62,926 nucleotides of DNA, taken from positions 24,001 through 86,926 of the forward strand of contig JAPOWR010000006.1 of NCBI GenBank assembly GCA_026707545.1. Reading direction: 5' to 3'. Source of the DNA: Acidobacteriota bacterium. Its GTDB lineage: Bacteria > Acidobacteriota > Thermoanaerobaculia > Multivoradales > Multivoraceae. Shown one piece after another: positions 1-8,757 of the stretch. The stretch's first letter is position 1. Every line of letters begins with the position of its first letter. Position numbers and translations under genes: made by a program. The notes beneath the pieces were generated by a model. That model worked only from the letters and a program-made list of their open reading frames with translations. It ran no database searches and was not told the origin of the DNA.

Positions 1-281
1 ATCGAGGTCATGACGACGATCGGCTGAGCGTTTGCAATGACGCTCGAACCGGCCGTCGAGTAGCGCGTATGGCCAATCGCGCGCTCACCCGGCAGTCCGG
101 AGAGTTTGTTCGCATCGAAGATCTCGGCGACCTTCCCCATACCTCGCTCGGCATGGAGCTGGTCCCCATCCCACGACACGATCCCGGCGCTCTCCTGGCC
201 ACGGTGCTGCTCCGCGTAGAGACCCAGGTAAGTGAGGTTCGCCGCGTCTGGAGCCCCCTCAATACCGAAGATCCCGCACAT
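1..281 (-). CDS. purF: Amidophosphoribosyltransferase PurF, N-terminal part (cut by window edge)
   Basis: First step of purine synthesis: transfers ammonia from glutamine to PRPP. Only the first 93 codons lie in the window. Translated from the ATG at 279-281, the protein begins MCGIFGIEGAPDAAN, so Cys2 is in place to become the N-terminal nucleophile of a class II glutamine amidotransferase. EQHRGQESAGI and GHTRYSTAGSS, both conserved in the PurF glutaminase domain, follow. There is no long propeptide before the Cys. The start lies 9 bases after the purL stop, so the gene closes the purS-purQ-purL-purF run. The phosphoribosyltransferase domain lies outside the window. Confidence 0.95.
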   Translation of the reverse strand, partial: MCGIFGIEGAPDAANLTYLGLYAEQHRGQESAGIVSWDGDQLHAERGMGKVAEIFDANKLSGLPGERAIGHTRYSTAGSSVIANAQPIVVMTS

Positions 282-290
282 GAAGCTAGG

Positions 291-2543
291 TTAGCCCACG
301 GCCCGCGGAAGAGCTTCGGTCCAGACAGTCCGCAGCTCGTCGACCGAGCTGTCGACCGCGCCGCCGTCAAACCCGAGCACGATACGGTCACCGCCCACCT
401 CACCGATGTCCGAAGCGGCAACGCCAAGCGCTTCCGCCGAACCGAGCACCTCATCGACCTGGGCCGGCGAGGCCGTGACGATCGCCCTTCCCTGTCCCTC
501 GGAGAAGAGACTCAGGGGACCGCCGTCGAAGGATCCACGCATGCCGAGGCCCCAGACCATGGCGCACTCGGCCAGTGCCACGATCAATCCACCCTCCGAG
601 AGATCGTGACAGCCGCTCAGCCAACCCGATCGCCGCGCCCGGCGCAGAAGGCCGCAGAGGGCAGCCTCCGCCCCAAGATCGACGGCGGGCGGCCGCCCCG
701 CCTCGATGCCGTAGAGCAGTCGCTGGTAGGCGGAACCGCCGAACTCGTCTCCACTCCTGCCAAGCAGCAGCACGCGATCCCCACGGCGCCAGAAGCCGCA
801 ACCGAGCAGGCGGTTCAGTTCACCCTCCACGCCCAGCTCCATCAGCTCGTCGATCACACCGACCATCGCCACCGTGGGTGTCGGCCGCACGGCTTCGCCC
901 TCGGTCTCGTTGTAGAGGGACACGTTGCCCGAGATCACCGGCACATCAAAGGCCCGGCACGCATCGGCCATCCCCGAGATGCACTCCCGAAGCTGCCACG
1001 CGATCTCGGGATTCTCAGGCGAGCCGAAGTTCAGACAGTTCGTCATGCCCACCGGCTCGGCGCCCACGGTTGCCAGGTTGCGCACTGCCTCCGCCACCGC
1101 CTGCCGACCACCGAGTCGCGGATCGAGCCAGCAGTACGAAGGGTTCACGTCCGACGTCAGCGCGAGCGCCGAAGGTGTGCCCTTGAGCCGCAGAACCGCC
1201 GCGTCCGAGCCCGGGCCGACGATCGTGTTCGAGCGCACGGTCGAGTCGTACTGTCGGTAGATCCACTCCTTGTCCCCAAGCTCGGGAGTCCCCAGCAGGC
1301 GCTTGAGCGCGCCGAGCGGATCGTCGGCTACCTCGGGTCGCACGTCCTCCTGACGCCGGGCCAGATCGGCCGGAGGCTGGGCAGGCCGGTCATACACGGG
1401 CGCTCCGTCCACCAGCGGCTCGACCGGCATATCCGCCACCGTTCGACCGCGGAACGCCAGACGGGCTCGACCGTCGTCCGTCACCCGACCGATCTTCCTT
1501 GCCTGAAGGCCCCAGCGGGCGAGGATCGAGGCGACGGTCCCTTCCTGCCCCCTCTGGGTGACGAACACCATCCGCTCCTGAGACTCGGAAAGCATGATCT
1601 CGTACGGAGTCAGGGACGCTTCACGCAGTGGCACCAGGTCGAGATCGAGCTCCACCCCCGCGCCACCACGCGCCGCCATCTCGAAGCAGGAACTGGTCAG
1701 TCCGGCGGCTCCCATGTCCTGCACTCCCAGCACGACCCCGCTTCGCATCGCCTCGAGACTCGCTTCAAGCAGCACCTTCTCCGTGAACGGATCACCGACC
1801 TGAACGGTCGGCCGCTTGGCCTCGCTCTCGCTGTCGAAGGCCTCCGAAGCCATCGTCGCGCCGTGAATGCCGTCCCGACCCGTTCGGCTGCCGGCATAGA
1901 GGATCGGGTTCCCGGCGCCGGAAGCTACAGCCGTGAAGATGCGCTCGCGACGACAGACCCCGAGCGCGAACGCGTTGACCAGGATGTTGCCGTTGTAGGA
2001 ACTGTGGAAGCCCGTCTCGCCTCCGACAGTTGGAATACCGACACAGTTGCCGTAGTCCCCGATCCCCCTCACGACCCCGTCGACGAGGTGCCGCATGCGA
2101 GCGCCGCGCTCGCCGTCGATGTTCCCGAAGCGCAGGGAATCGAGACAGGCGATTGGACGGGCGCCCATCGTGAACACATCCCGCAGGATGCCGCCGACAC
2201 CCGTGGCAGCACCCTGGTAGGGCTCGATAAAGCTCGGGTGGTTGTGGCTCTCCATCTTGAAGGCCGCCACCCAACCGTGACCGATGTCGACGACTCCGGC
2301 GTTCTCGCCAGGCCCGTGAACAACCCGGCGACTCCGGGTCGGGAAACGGCGGAGGTGGATCTTCGACGATTTGTACGAGCAGTGCTCCGAGTAGAGGGCC
2401 GACGCAATCCCCAGCTCGGTGTACGTCGGGACACGTCCCAGAAGGTCGCAGAGACCGCCGTATTCCTCTGTCGTCAGACCGCGCTCCGACGCAAGCCCGG
2501 CATCCACCACAGGTTCGCCGGCGAGGGAACTGGGCGCCGTCAC
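291..2543 (-). CDS. purL: Phosphoribosylformylglycinamidine synthase subunit PurL (small type)
   Basis: Catalytic ATP-dependent subunit that converts FGAR to FGAM using ammonia from PurQ; cytosolic. At 750 residues it is the small PurL that works with separate PurS and PurQ subunits, not the 1300-residue fused enzyme. SEHCSYKSSK (residues 52-61, with the catalytic-region His54) and ESHNHPS (98-104, nucleotide and substrate region) are intact, and the two AIRS-like halves are complete. The start is a GTG (2541-2543), 5 bases after the purQ stop, and purF follows within 9 bases. Gene order and the matching partner subunits make the assignment secure. Confidence 0.97.
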   Translation of the reverse strand: MTAPSSLAGEPVVDAGLASERGLTTEEYGGLCDLLGRVPTYTELGIASALYSEHCSYKSSKIHLRRFPTRSRRVVHGPGENAGVVDIGHGWVAAFKMESHNHPSFIEPYQGAATGVGGILRDVFTMGARPIACLDSLRFGNIDGERGARMRHLVDGVVRGIGDYGNCVGIPTVGGETGFHSSYNGNILVNAFALGVCRRERIFTAVASGAGNPILYAGSRTGRDGIHGATMASEAFDSESEAKRPTVQVGDPFTEKVLLEASLEAMRSGVVLGVQDMGAAGLTSSCFEMAARGGAGVELDLDLVPLREASLTPYEIMLSESQERMVFVTQRGQEGTVASILARWGLQARKIGRVTDDGRARLAFRGRTVADMPVEPLVDGAPVYDRPAQPPADLARRQEDVRPEVADDPLGALKRLLGTPELGDKEWIYRQYDSTVRSNTIVGPGSDAAVLRLKGTPSALALTSDVNPSYCWLDPRLGGRQAVAEAVRNLATVGAEPVGMTNCLNFGSPENPEIAWQLRECISGMADACRAFDVPVISGNVSLYNETEGEAVRPTPTVAMVGVIDELMELGVEGELNRLLGCGFWRRGDRVLLLGRSGDEFGGSAYQRLLYGIEAGRPPAVDLGAEAALCGLLRRARRSGWLSGCHDLSEGGLIVALAECAMVWGLGMRGSFDGGPLSLFSEGQGRAIVTASPAQVDEVLGSAEALGVAASDIGEVGGDRIVLGFDGGAVDSSVDELRTVWTEALPRAVG

Positions 2544-2548
2544 GGCCG

Positions 2549-3268
2549 CTACCCGCCGACCGCCGCCGGCAACTCCGCCCCGCGGCCGACCTGAACCGCT
2601 CCAGCCAACAGGGCGAGACCGTCGCCGTTGCCCAACAGGTCCTCGGCGCAGCGCTCCGGGTGGGGCATCAGCCCGAGCACGTTGCCATCCGCGCTACATA
2701 CGCCGGCGATCGACCTCTTCGATCCGTTCAGGTTGGCGCTGGACGCCAGGTTGCCTTTGGAATCCACGTACCTGAAGACCACCTGCCCGCTCCGTTCCAG
2801 ATCATCAAGGGCCTCGTCGGTGTCCACGTAGTTGCCCTCAGCATGGGCAATGGGCATGCGCAGCACCTCGCCCCGGCGGTAGCCCGAGCAGTACGCCAGG
2901 TCGTCGCGCTCAACCCTCAGGTGCACGTCGACGCTGAGGAAGCGGAGGTCACGATTCCTCCGCATCGCGCCTGGAAGCAGGCCCGCCTCCAGGAGCATCT
3001 GGAAGCCATTGCAGATGCCGAGAACCCGGCCTCCGGCTTCGGCGTGCCGCCGCACGGCGGCCATGATCGGCGAGTGCGCCGCCATCGACCCGGCGCGGAG
3101 GTAGTCGCCGTAGGAGAATCCACCCGGCAGGACGATCAACTCGCATCCGTCGAGACACGTCTTCTGGTGCCAGAGGAAGACCGTCTCCTGCTCGAGCACA
3201 TGCCCGAGCACGTGGTAGACATCGTGATCGCAGTTACTGCCGGGAAAGACGACGATCCCGCACTTCAC
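2549..3268 (-). CDS. purQ: Phosphoribosylformylglycinamidine synthase, glutaminase subunit PurQ
   Basis: Class I glutamine amidotransferase that hydrolyses glutamine and channels ammonia to PurL. The 239-residue protein begins MKCGIVVFPGSNCDHD, has the nucleophile elbow GICNGFQML, and ends with the His/Glu part of the triad in LMPHPERCAE. I chose the GTG at 3266-3268 because it overlaps the purS stop as GTGA and matches the family N terminus exactly; a longer reading from 3328 only adds non-family sequence. It is therefore translationally coupled to purS upstream and sits 5 bases before purL. Confidence 0.96.
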   Translation of the reverse strand: MKCGIVVFPGSNCDHDVYHVLGHVLEQETVFLWHQKTCLDGCELIVLPGGFSYGDYLRAGSMAAHSPIMAAVRRHAEAGGRVLGICNGFQMLLEAGLLPGAMRRNRDLRFLSVDVHLRVERDDLAYCSGYRRGEVLRMPIAHAEGNYVDTDEALDDLERSGQVVFRYVDSKGNLASSANLNGSKRSIAGVCSADGNVLGLMPHPERCAEDLLGNGDGLALLAGAVQVGRGAELPAAVGG

Positions 3269-3531
3269 GCCCGGATCCACTCCACGCTGTAGTCCTCGAC
3301 GATAGGGTTCGCGAGCAGTTGCCGGCACATGCGGTCGACCGCTTCCGAGGCCTCGGCCCTGCTCGCCGCACGAAGAGCGACCTCGAAGCTCTTGCCGGCC
3401 CGAATGCGCTGTACACCGTCGAAGCCGATCCGCTCGAGCGCGCCTTCGATTGCCCGCCCCTGGGGATCGAGAACCTCGGCACGCGGATAGACCAGCACCC
3501 GCGCCACGAAAGACTTTCCGTCAGGCGTCAA
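3265..3531 (-). CDS. purS: Phosphoribosylformylglycinamidine synthase subunit PurS
   Basis: Small structural subunit that bridges PurQ and PurL in the FGAM synthase complex. It reads VARVLVYPRAEVLDPQGRAI followed by GALERIGFDGVQRIRAGK, the usual PurS core. The start is uncertain. The TTG at 3529-3531 gives 88 residues, has a GGGAGG Shine-Dalgarno 5 bases upstream and lies next to the stop of the preceding gene. The GTG at 3505-3507 gives 80 residues, a more typical PurS length, with a weaker GGAAAG. The longer frame up to 3645 runs inside the upstream gene and is unlikely. The stop overlaps the purQ start (GTGA). Confidence 0.92.
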   Translation of the reverse strand: MTPDGKSFVARVLVYPRAEVLDPQGRAIEGALERIGFDGVQRIRAGKSFEVALRAASRAEASEAVDRMCRQLLANPIVEDYSVEWIRA

Positions 3532-3532
3532 C

Positions 3533-4420
3533 TCAACCTCCCGTACCGACGTCCAACCAGGGCCCCGGCCGATGCTGCTCGGCCACCACGAGCTTCGCGC
3601 GTGAACACCGGCGATCGAGAACCGGCTGTACCGCCGCAGCGGCAAACGCGGGCGAGTTGTTGGTTTGCGACAGATGGCACAGGACGACCCACGACAAGCG
3701 ATCCGACAGGAGCTCGTCGAGGCCGGCCGCGGCTTCCTCGTTGCTGAGGTGTCCCCGAGCCGACGCCACGCGCTCCTTCAGGGGCCAAGGGTATGGTCCC
3801 GTGCGCAGCATGTCGAGATCGTGATTCGACTCGAGCAGCAGAACGTCGAGATCCCGGAGACTCCGCCAGGCTTCCGCGGTTCGGCGACCCAGATCCGTCA
3901 CCAGCCCCAGGCGATATCCACCCCTGCTTTCGACCACGATGCCGACCGGCTCCCGCGCGTCGTGGGACACGGGAAACACCTCGATCCGGAATCCGGCCAT
4001 GGTGAGCGGAACCCCGGGCCCCATCGGCCGGGCGAGGTGGCCCAGGCCGCTCAACTCGGGGTCGCGGTACGTGCCGCGGGTTCCGTAGACGGGAACCTGG
4101 TGGCGTCGAGCAAAGCGGCTGGCGCCGCGACTGTGGTCATTGTGCTCGTGGGTCAGCAGCACCGCGTCCACGTCGGCCGCGGAACGGCCGACCATCTCCA
4201 ACCTCCGTTCCAGCTCCCGGCACGAGAACCCGGCATCCAGCAGCAGGCAGCCGTCGACGCTCTCCACGATCGTCGCGTTGCCGCCGCTTCCTGATCCGAG
4301 CACCGCCGCTCGCAGGCCGGCTCCGTTGCCGCCACGGCGCCGCCTCGATTCGAGCTTGGAGTCTCGCGCGGCGGCCGCCAGGGCACCATCGCCGAACAGC
4401 GAGAGTTGACCTCCAGGCAT
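3533..4420 (-). CDS. YycJ/WalJ-like metallo-beta-lactamase-fold hydrolase with N-terminal clamp-binding-like motif
   Basis: 295 residues from the ATG at 4418-4420 (a TTG lies two codons upstream). The metallo-beta-lactamase fold shows the metal-binding HEHNDH (residues 91-96), the early GSGSGGN loop, a LLDAGFS strand, FPVSHDA, and late LESNHD, RGHLSNEEAA and LCHLSQTNN. This set matches the YycJ/WalJ (COG1235) group of probable nucleases or phosphodiesterases rather than beta-lactamases. Residues 5-9 read QLSLF, the consensus for binding the DnaN sliding clamp, followed by a basic low-complexity linker. The gene lies directly before purS, whose start region overlaps its 3' end, but no link to purine synthesis is implied. 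The exact substrate is unknown. Confidence 0.85.
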   Translation of the reverse strand: MPGGQLSLFGDGALAAAARDSKLESRRRRGGNGAGLRAAVLGSGSGGNATIVESVDGCLLLDAGFSCRELERRLEMVGRSAADVDAVLLTHEHNDHSRGASRFARRHQVPVYGTRGTYRDPELSGLGHLARPMGPGVPLTMAGFRIEVFPVSHDAREPVGIVVESRGGYRLGLVTDLGRRTAEAWRSLRDLDVLLLESNHDLDMLRTGPYPWPLKERVASARGHLSNEEAAAGLDELLSDRLSWVVLCHLSQTNNSPAFAAAAVQPVLDRRCSRAKLVVAEQHRPGPWLDVGTGG

Positions 4421-4458
4421 CCGCAATCAGGCCGATCGATGCCCGACTCGGCCGGTCT

Positions 4459-7371
4459 TCAGAAGCGCTGGCCGATCCAGAACGTCGTACGGCTGTCGCC
4501 CGACTCCTTCAGGTCCCACTGGGTCGCGAAGTCCCAGTGGAGATCGACGCCGAGCATCCTCACCGTGATGCCGAAACCGTAGGCGGCAATCGCATCATCC
4601 AGCCGGCTGTTCTCGGAGTCCCAGATCTCGAAATCCTGGATGCCGTCGAAGTAGGCGCCCGCGATGTCGAGGAAGAACCGCCCCTGGATCCCCTGGAAGG
4701 TCCAGATGGGTGTCACGAAGAAGTCGATCAGCGGGAAACGCAACTCGAGATTCGCGAAGAAACCGTGATCGCCGACCATGTCGCGGAAGTCGACCCCCCG
4801 TACCGTGTCCAGGCCGCCGAAGTAGACCGGGTTGGGGAAGTTCCCCGTCCTCACGCTGCCGAACAAGCGGGTCGCGAAGACACTGCGCCGGGTGAGGGGG
4901 AAGTACTTCCGCGCGTCCAATTGGATCGTCTGGGTCAACACGCCCGAGGTCTCGAGGTCCGGTGCGTACTCGGCCGACAGCCGGTAGCGGTGACCGCTCG
5001 AGGGTCCCGCCGGCCCGAACACGGTCGTGTCCCCGACCAGGGCGGCCTGGATCACCGGGTAGTCGTCCTCGCGCGGGCTGACGATCGGGATCGGCCGGCC
5101 GAAGTCATCGAAGAGCAGATTGAAGTCGCTGTCGCGAGCGTATGCCTGATAGTCCAGCTTGCGCCGGATGTAGCCGGCGCCCAGTTCGAAGCGCCGGTAG
5201 AAGCTCATCGGGTACGAGATCGAGAAGATGGCGCCCGTCTGCTGGAAGAAAGACCGTCCCCGCTCGTAGTAGCCGTAGCGGTAGTCATAGCCGACGTAGA
5301 AGGCGCGGTCGTCGAACAGCGACACCTGCCACTGCAGCCTGTTCGACAGGTTCAGGTAGGTCACGTTGAACATCGAGAACTGCTCGATCGAAGCGAAGGT
5401 CGTGAACAGCCGCCGGTCCCCGAGGAAGTCCGAGAACTGGAGGTAGACCTGCCCCAGGAAGGTCTGGTTGTCGTCCACGCCGATCGCGGTCTGGGCGTCC
5501 TCCAGGAACAGCCGCCACCCGCGCTTGTCCTCCTTGTTCGACTCGTCGATGGAGACCTGGATATCCGGCTCAAAGAGCTCGATCGGCGGAATCGGATCGC
5601 CTCCGGTGCTCACGTCGACGACCTGGACCTCGCCAATCGGTTCGTCGACGTCCGTCTCGTAGAGGTCGAACCGCCCCTGCCAGAAGCCGGTGTACACCAG
5701 CCGGTCATCGCTGCCCGCCTTGGTCAGCACCGTGGGCTGGAAGCAGCCGGTGATCGCGTTCGTGTACTGGCGCAGCTCGCCGGTCTGAAGGTCGAGCCCG
5801 AAGATGTTCTCCGCACCGGTTCGATCCGACGTGAAGTACACCCTGCGGTCGTCTCCCGAAAAGACGGGGTCCGTGTTGTGGTACTCGTCGCTGCCGAGCC
5901 GGGATCGCTCCCTCGTCTCGAGATCCAGGCGGAAGAGCTGGGCCGTCTCGCCCGGCACCGAGGAGAACACGAGCCATCTTCCGTCGTGGGAATAGGACGG
6001 CGCGCCGTCGAAGACCTCGTCGTTCGTCAGGTTTCGGATCTCGAGGGTGTCCAGGTCGAGTTCGAAGATGTCGTACTGGCCGTTCTGGTTGCCGCCGAAC
6101 GCGACCCTCCTTCCATCCGGACTCCAGCTGGGCGCCGTCTGCTGCTCGATCTCCATGTCGATCACGCGACGCACGCCGCCGCCGATCACATTGATGATCG
6201 CCAGGGAGTAGCCCGCCTCCTTGCGCACGAAGGCGGCAAGCGAGTTTCCGTCCGGCGAGAACGCGAGGTCGCGTCCGTGCTTGCGTCCCAGGCTCAGCAT
6301 CTGGGCGACGTAGTGCCGGAACTCGGCGGTGTAGCCCTTCGTCAGGTTTCGCACGGGCTCGCGCTCCTGCGTATCGAAGAGCACGATGTCGATATCGCCC
6401 TGGAAGGTCGAGAACGCGGCCACGAGATCACCCGAAGGCGACGCGACCGGGGACGTTTCCTGGCTACCCTGCGGCCGCGTCCTGAACGGTCGGCCGAAGT
6501 CGCTGGGTTCGCCGGTCGCGACCAGCTCGGGCAGGTACTGGTTACGGAGCCAGCGCCGGAATTCCAGGTCGAAGTCCTCCGGATCGATCCGGAAGGCGCG
6601 CTCGATCGCACGGCCGACGCGGGCGCCGATCGTGTTCCGGAACTCGAAGAGGAAGTCGATCACGCCGTCCGCACCCCACCGCTCCTCCATGAAGTCGAAC
6701 GCGGCGTGGCCGTAGCGGTAGGCGAAGAAACCGCCGGCCTGACCCGATGTGATCGGCGGCAGACGGTCATTCACCACCGCATCCCGAAGGTACATCCGAT
6801 CCGACGTGCTCTCGTCCTTGGCGAAGTAGCTCGCCATCCCCTCCATCAGCCACTGGGGAGGATTGGTCGTCAGAGCGCGTCCGAGGCTGCCTCCGAACAG
6901 GATGTGGTACTGGAAGATGTGGGTCAGCTCGTGGAGGAGCAACTCGTAGAGCTCGATATCCGGCAGGTCGATCGGCATCACCATCCGGAACCTTGCGGAC
7001 GTGGCGAAGGCGGCGACTCCCTCCGGGATGAAGTTGATCATCACGTTGTTCTGGAGGAAGTCCGAGTGCGTGTTGTAGATGATCAGCGGCGTCGGCTCCT
7101 GGATCTGGTAGTCCAGGTCGAGGGACAGTTGGTCGTAGGCGCTCTCGGCCATCGAAGCCACTTTCTGGAGTTGGTTCTCGCTCTCCGAGTAGTAGTAGAT
7201 GTCGAAGTGGGTCGAGTGGTAGATGCGCCAGTCGAAGTCCTCGTAGCGGACCTTGTTCTTGCCGAAGCCCTGAGCCTCCAGGCCGGCACCGGCACCGACC
7301 AGAAGCGCGCACGCGAGTGCGGCTGTGCGAAATGCCCACTGTCGCGCGGGCCGTAGTACTCGTGAGTGCAC
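4459..7371 (-). CDS. Secreted peptidase-MA-like / TolB propeller / outer-membrane beta-barrel fusion protein
   Basis: 970 residues. A signal peptide (about 1-33) is followed by a zinc-peptidase-like domain with HELTH at 147-151 and WLMEGMASYF at 174-183, which supplies the likely third ligand Glu177 (gluzincin pattern). About residues 280-590 hold WD40/PD40 TolB-type blades (AFSPDG, SWSPDG, SYSHDG, VFSGDD). The last 330 residues or so look like an outer-membrane beta barrel: alternating aromatic strands, the barrel-type phrase LFGSVRTGNFPNPVYFGG, and a C-terminal Phe after IGQR, as expected for BAM-inserted proteins. The barrel would anchor a periplasmic or surface protease and propeller. Upstream genes at 7382 and 8193 also encode exported proteins. 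Substrate unknown. Confidence 0.8.
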   Translation of the reverse strand: MHSRVLRPARQWAFRTAALACALLVGAGAGLEAQGFGKNKVRYEDFDWRIYHSTHFDIYYYSESENQLQKVASMAESAYDQLSLDLDYQIQEPTPLIIYNTHSDFLQNNVMINFIPEGVAAFATSARFRMVMPIDLPDIELYELLLHELTHIFQYHILFGGSLGRALTTNPPQWLMEGMASYFAKDESTSDRMYLRDAVVNDRLPPITSGQAGGFFAYRYGHAAFDFMEERWGADGVIDFLFEFRNTIGARVGRAIERAFRIDPEDFDLEFRRWLRNQYLPELVATGEPSDFGRPFRTRPQGSQETSPVASPSGDLVAAFSTFQGDIDIVLFDTQEREPVRNLTKGYTAEFRHYVAQMLSLGRKHGRDLAFSPDGNSLAAFVRKEAGYSLAIINVIGGGVRRVIDMEIEQQTAPSWSPDGRRVAFGGNQNGQYDIFELDLDTLEIRNLTNDEVFDGAPSYSHDGRWLVFSSVPGETAQLFRLDLETRERSRLGSDEYHNTDPVFSGDDRRVYFTSDRTGAENIFGLDLQTGELRQYTNAITGCFQPTVLTKAGSDDRLVYTGFWQGRFDLYETDVDEPIGEVQVVDVSTGGDPIPPIELFEPDIQVSIDESNKEDKRGWRLFLEDAQTAIGVDDNQTFLGQVYLQFSDFLGDRRLFTTFASIEQFSMFNVTYLNLSNRLQWQVSLFDDRAFYVGYDYRYGYYERGRSFFQQTGAIFSISYPMSFYRRFELGAGYIRRKLDYQAYARDSDFNLLFDDFGRPIPIVSPREDDYPVIQAALVGDTTVFGPAGPSSGHRYRLSAEYAPDLETSGVLTQTIQLDARKYFPLTRRSVFATRLFGSVRTGNFPNPVYFGGLDTVRGVDFRDMVGDHGFFANLELRFPLIDFFVTPIWTFQGIQGRFFLDIAGAYFDGIQDFEIWDSENSRLDDAIAAYGFGITVRMLGVDLHWDFATQWDLKESGDSRTTFWIGQRF

Positions 7372-7381
7372 TAGCTCCTCC

Positions 7382-8107
7382 CTAGGGCGTGAAGATCACG
7401 CGCGCTACTTCGATGTCCTTCTGCGTGAAGACGCCGAGAATGCGGTCCTCCAGCGCGTACAGGTTCTCGAACATGCCCTGCAGCGGATCCGCCTGCTCGC
7501 CTTCGAAGCTCTTGAAGTCCTTGAAGTTGTCGTTGTAGATCATCTCGCCGGTCCTGCCGTCGAACACCATGACGACGATGTCGTACTCGAATCCGGTCTG
7601 TTCGACGAGCACCTGGCGATACATCGTGCGGCCATCGAAGGGCGACGTGTACTCCTCTGTGCGGTAACCGGAGCGGTCCTGGATGTCGAAGTCCAGCGTG
7701 CCGGCAAGGATGAGATCGGCCTGCGTCCGTTCCCCCAAACTGCGCCAGAAGTCCTCGTCACGCGACAGCATTTCCAGATCGTAAGTCGGGTAGTCGATCC
7801 GGCCGGCCTCGACGATCCGTAGATCCGTTTCCCGCCGGAGCACCTTGTTCAGATAACGCTCGAACTCCCCCTGCACGTCGATGTCCGTGCCTTCGATCCG
7901 GCCCTCACCTTCCTGGCTGACCACGAGAAAGGGGGCGGGCAGCAGGGTGCTGCGCCCGGCCAGGTCGATCCGCGCCCTCATCGGCAGCTTGAGCCGCACC
8001 TCCACCGTGCCTTCGGCGGTCGCGGGCGCGGCGGCGAACAAGCCCGCCAGGCCGGCAAGGAGACCAACCAGGGCAACGACCGCAGGGACTCTACGAGCGG
8101 CTTCCAT
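7382..8107 (-). CDS. Exported protein of unknown function, CsgG/LpoB-like size and placement
   Basis: 241 residues from the ATG at 8105-8107, preceded by GGAGGT; a longer in-frame extension to 8341 is Arg/Pro-rich and out of character. A signal peptide (EAARRVPAVV, a hydrophobic run, then APATAEG) is followed by a mixed alpha/beta domain with ADLILAGTLDFDIQDRSGY and FEYDIVVMVFDGRTGEMIYNDNFK. The ILAGTL...DIVVMVFDGRTGE pattern recalls periplasmic proteins that report a computed property of themselves, such as the CsgG/LpoB group, but I cannot assign a family. Its stop is 10 bases from the 970-residue outer-membrane protein gene, so the two are probably co-expressed and may act together at the envelope. 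Confidence 0.75.
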   Translation of the reverse strand: MEAARRVPAVVALVGLLAGLAGLFAAAPATAEGTVEVRLKLPMRARIDLAGRSTLLPAPFLVVSQEGEGRIEGTDIDVQGEFERYLNKVLRRETDLRIVEAGRIDYPTYDLEMLSRDEDFWRSLGERTQADLILAGTLDFDIQDRSGYRTEEYTSPFDGRTMYRQVLVEQTGFEYDIVVMVFDGRTGEMIYNDNFKDFKSFEGEQADPLQGMFENLYALEDRILGVFTQKDIEVARVIFTP

Positions 8108-8192
8108 CACGTCACACCTCCAGCCATCCAACACTCGGCGTGCAAGAACTGTTCCATGGTCCCGCGAAGTTCGGAGCGCGTCCGGCAGACGG

Positions 8193-8678
8193 TCACCGAC
8201 CCTCGGCGGCCGGCGCGCCCGCGGTGCTCTCCGGCAAGACCGGCGCCGCGGCGCCGTCGGTTCCGGACTCCTCCTCCGCGGGATCGCCCCTGAAGTTCTG
8301 GTAGTACTCGACGAATCGCGAGTAGTTGCGGCGAACGTCACGTTCGCGGGGCGCCAGCCTCAGAGCCTGCTGGTAGTAGTTCAGGGCCTGCTCGAACAAA
8401 CCCAGGGCCTCGTGGGCCACCGCGATGTTGCTCAGGATCTTCGGGTGTTCCGGTTCGATCCGGCGAGCCTGTTCGAACCGGAACAGGGCCTCGCTCCAGA
8501 GACCGCGGTCGGCCATGTCAACGCCGAACTTCCACTGCTCGCGCGCCTCGGGGGCCACCTTGCGTTTCTGCGCATCGGCGGCACCGGACCCGGTCAGCAG
8601 GAGGAAGACGCCGACGATCAGCGGCAGAACGCGCGGCGGACATTGAACGGTGCGCGTCACCGATCGAGTATAGATCAC
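8193..8678 (-). CDS. Secreted tetratricopeptide-repeat protein
   Basis: 161 residues. The N terminus has a hydrophobic signal segment ending GSGAADAQ. Two TPR-like units follow (WKFGVDMADRGLWSEALFRF with EQARRIEPEHP, then KILSNIAVAHEALGLFEQAL with NYYQQALRLAP), and the Pro/Ala/Glu tail looks disordered. TPRs usually mediate protein contacts, so it may be an assembly factor for the envelope proteins encoded next to it. The first start is GTG (8676-8678); a second GTG at 8658-8660 gives a shorter signal peptide and is equally plausible. The gene is divergent from dprA across about 80 bases and heads the minus-strand run toward the purine genes. Confidence 0.8.
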   Translation of the reverse strand: MIYTRSVTRTVQCPPRVLPLIVGVFLLLTGSGAADAQKRKVAPEAREQWKFGVDMADRGLWSEALFRFEQARRIEPEHPKILSNIAVAHEALGLFEQALNYYQQALRLAPRERDVRRNYSRFVEYYQNFRGDPAEEESGTDGAAAPVLPESTAGAPAAEGR

Positions 8679-8757
8679 GGACCCGGAATCCGTCTCTGTC
8701 TCTGAACGCTGATTTCAGGCACACGCGACACGCGCAGATCCGGCGAGGGAGACAGCC

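Noticed and set aside
69..2594. Plus-strand open frame of 841 codons
   Set aside because: Antisense to purL; His/Arg/Asp-rich with no domain or signal, a usual effect of high-GC third-position bias.
4537..7356. Plus-strand open frame of 939 codons
   Set aside because: Antisense to the 970-residue outer-membrane protein, whose motifs are clear; the plus translation is Val/Glu/Arg repeats without motifs.
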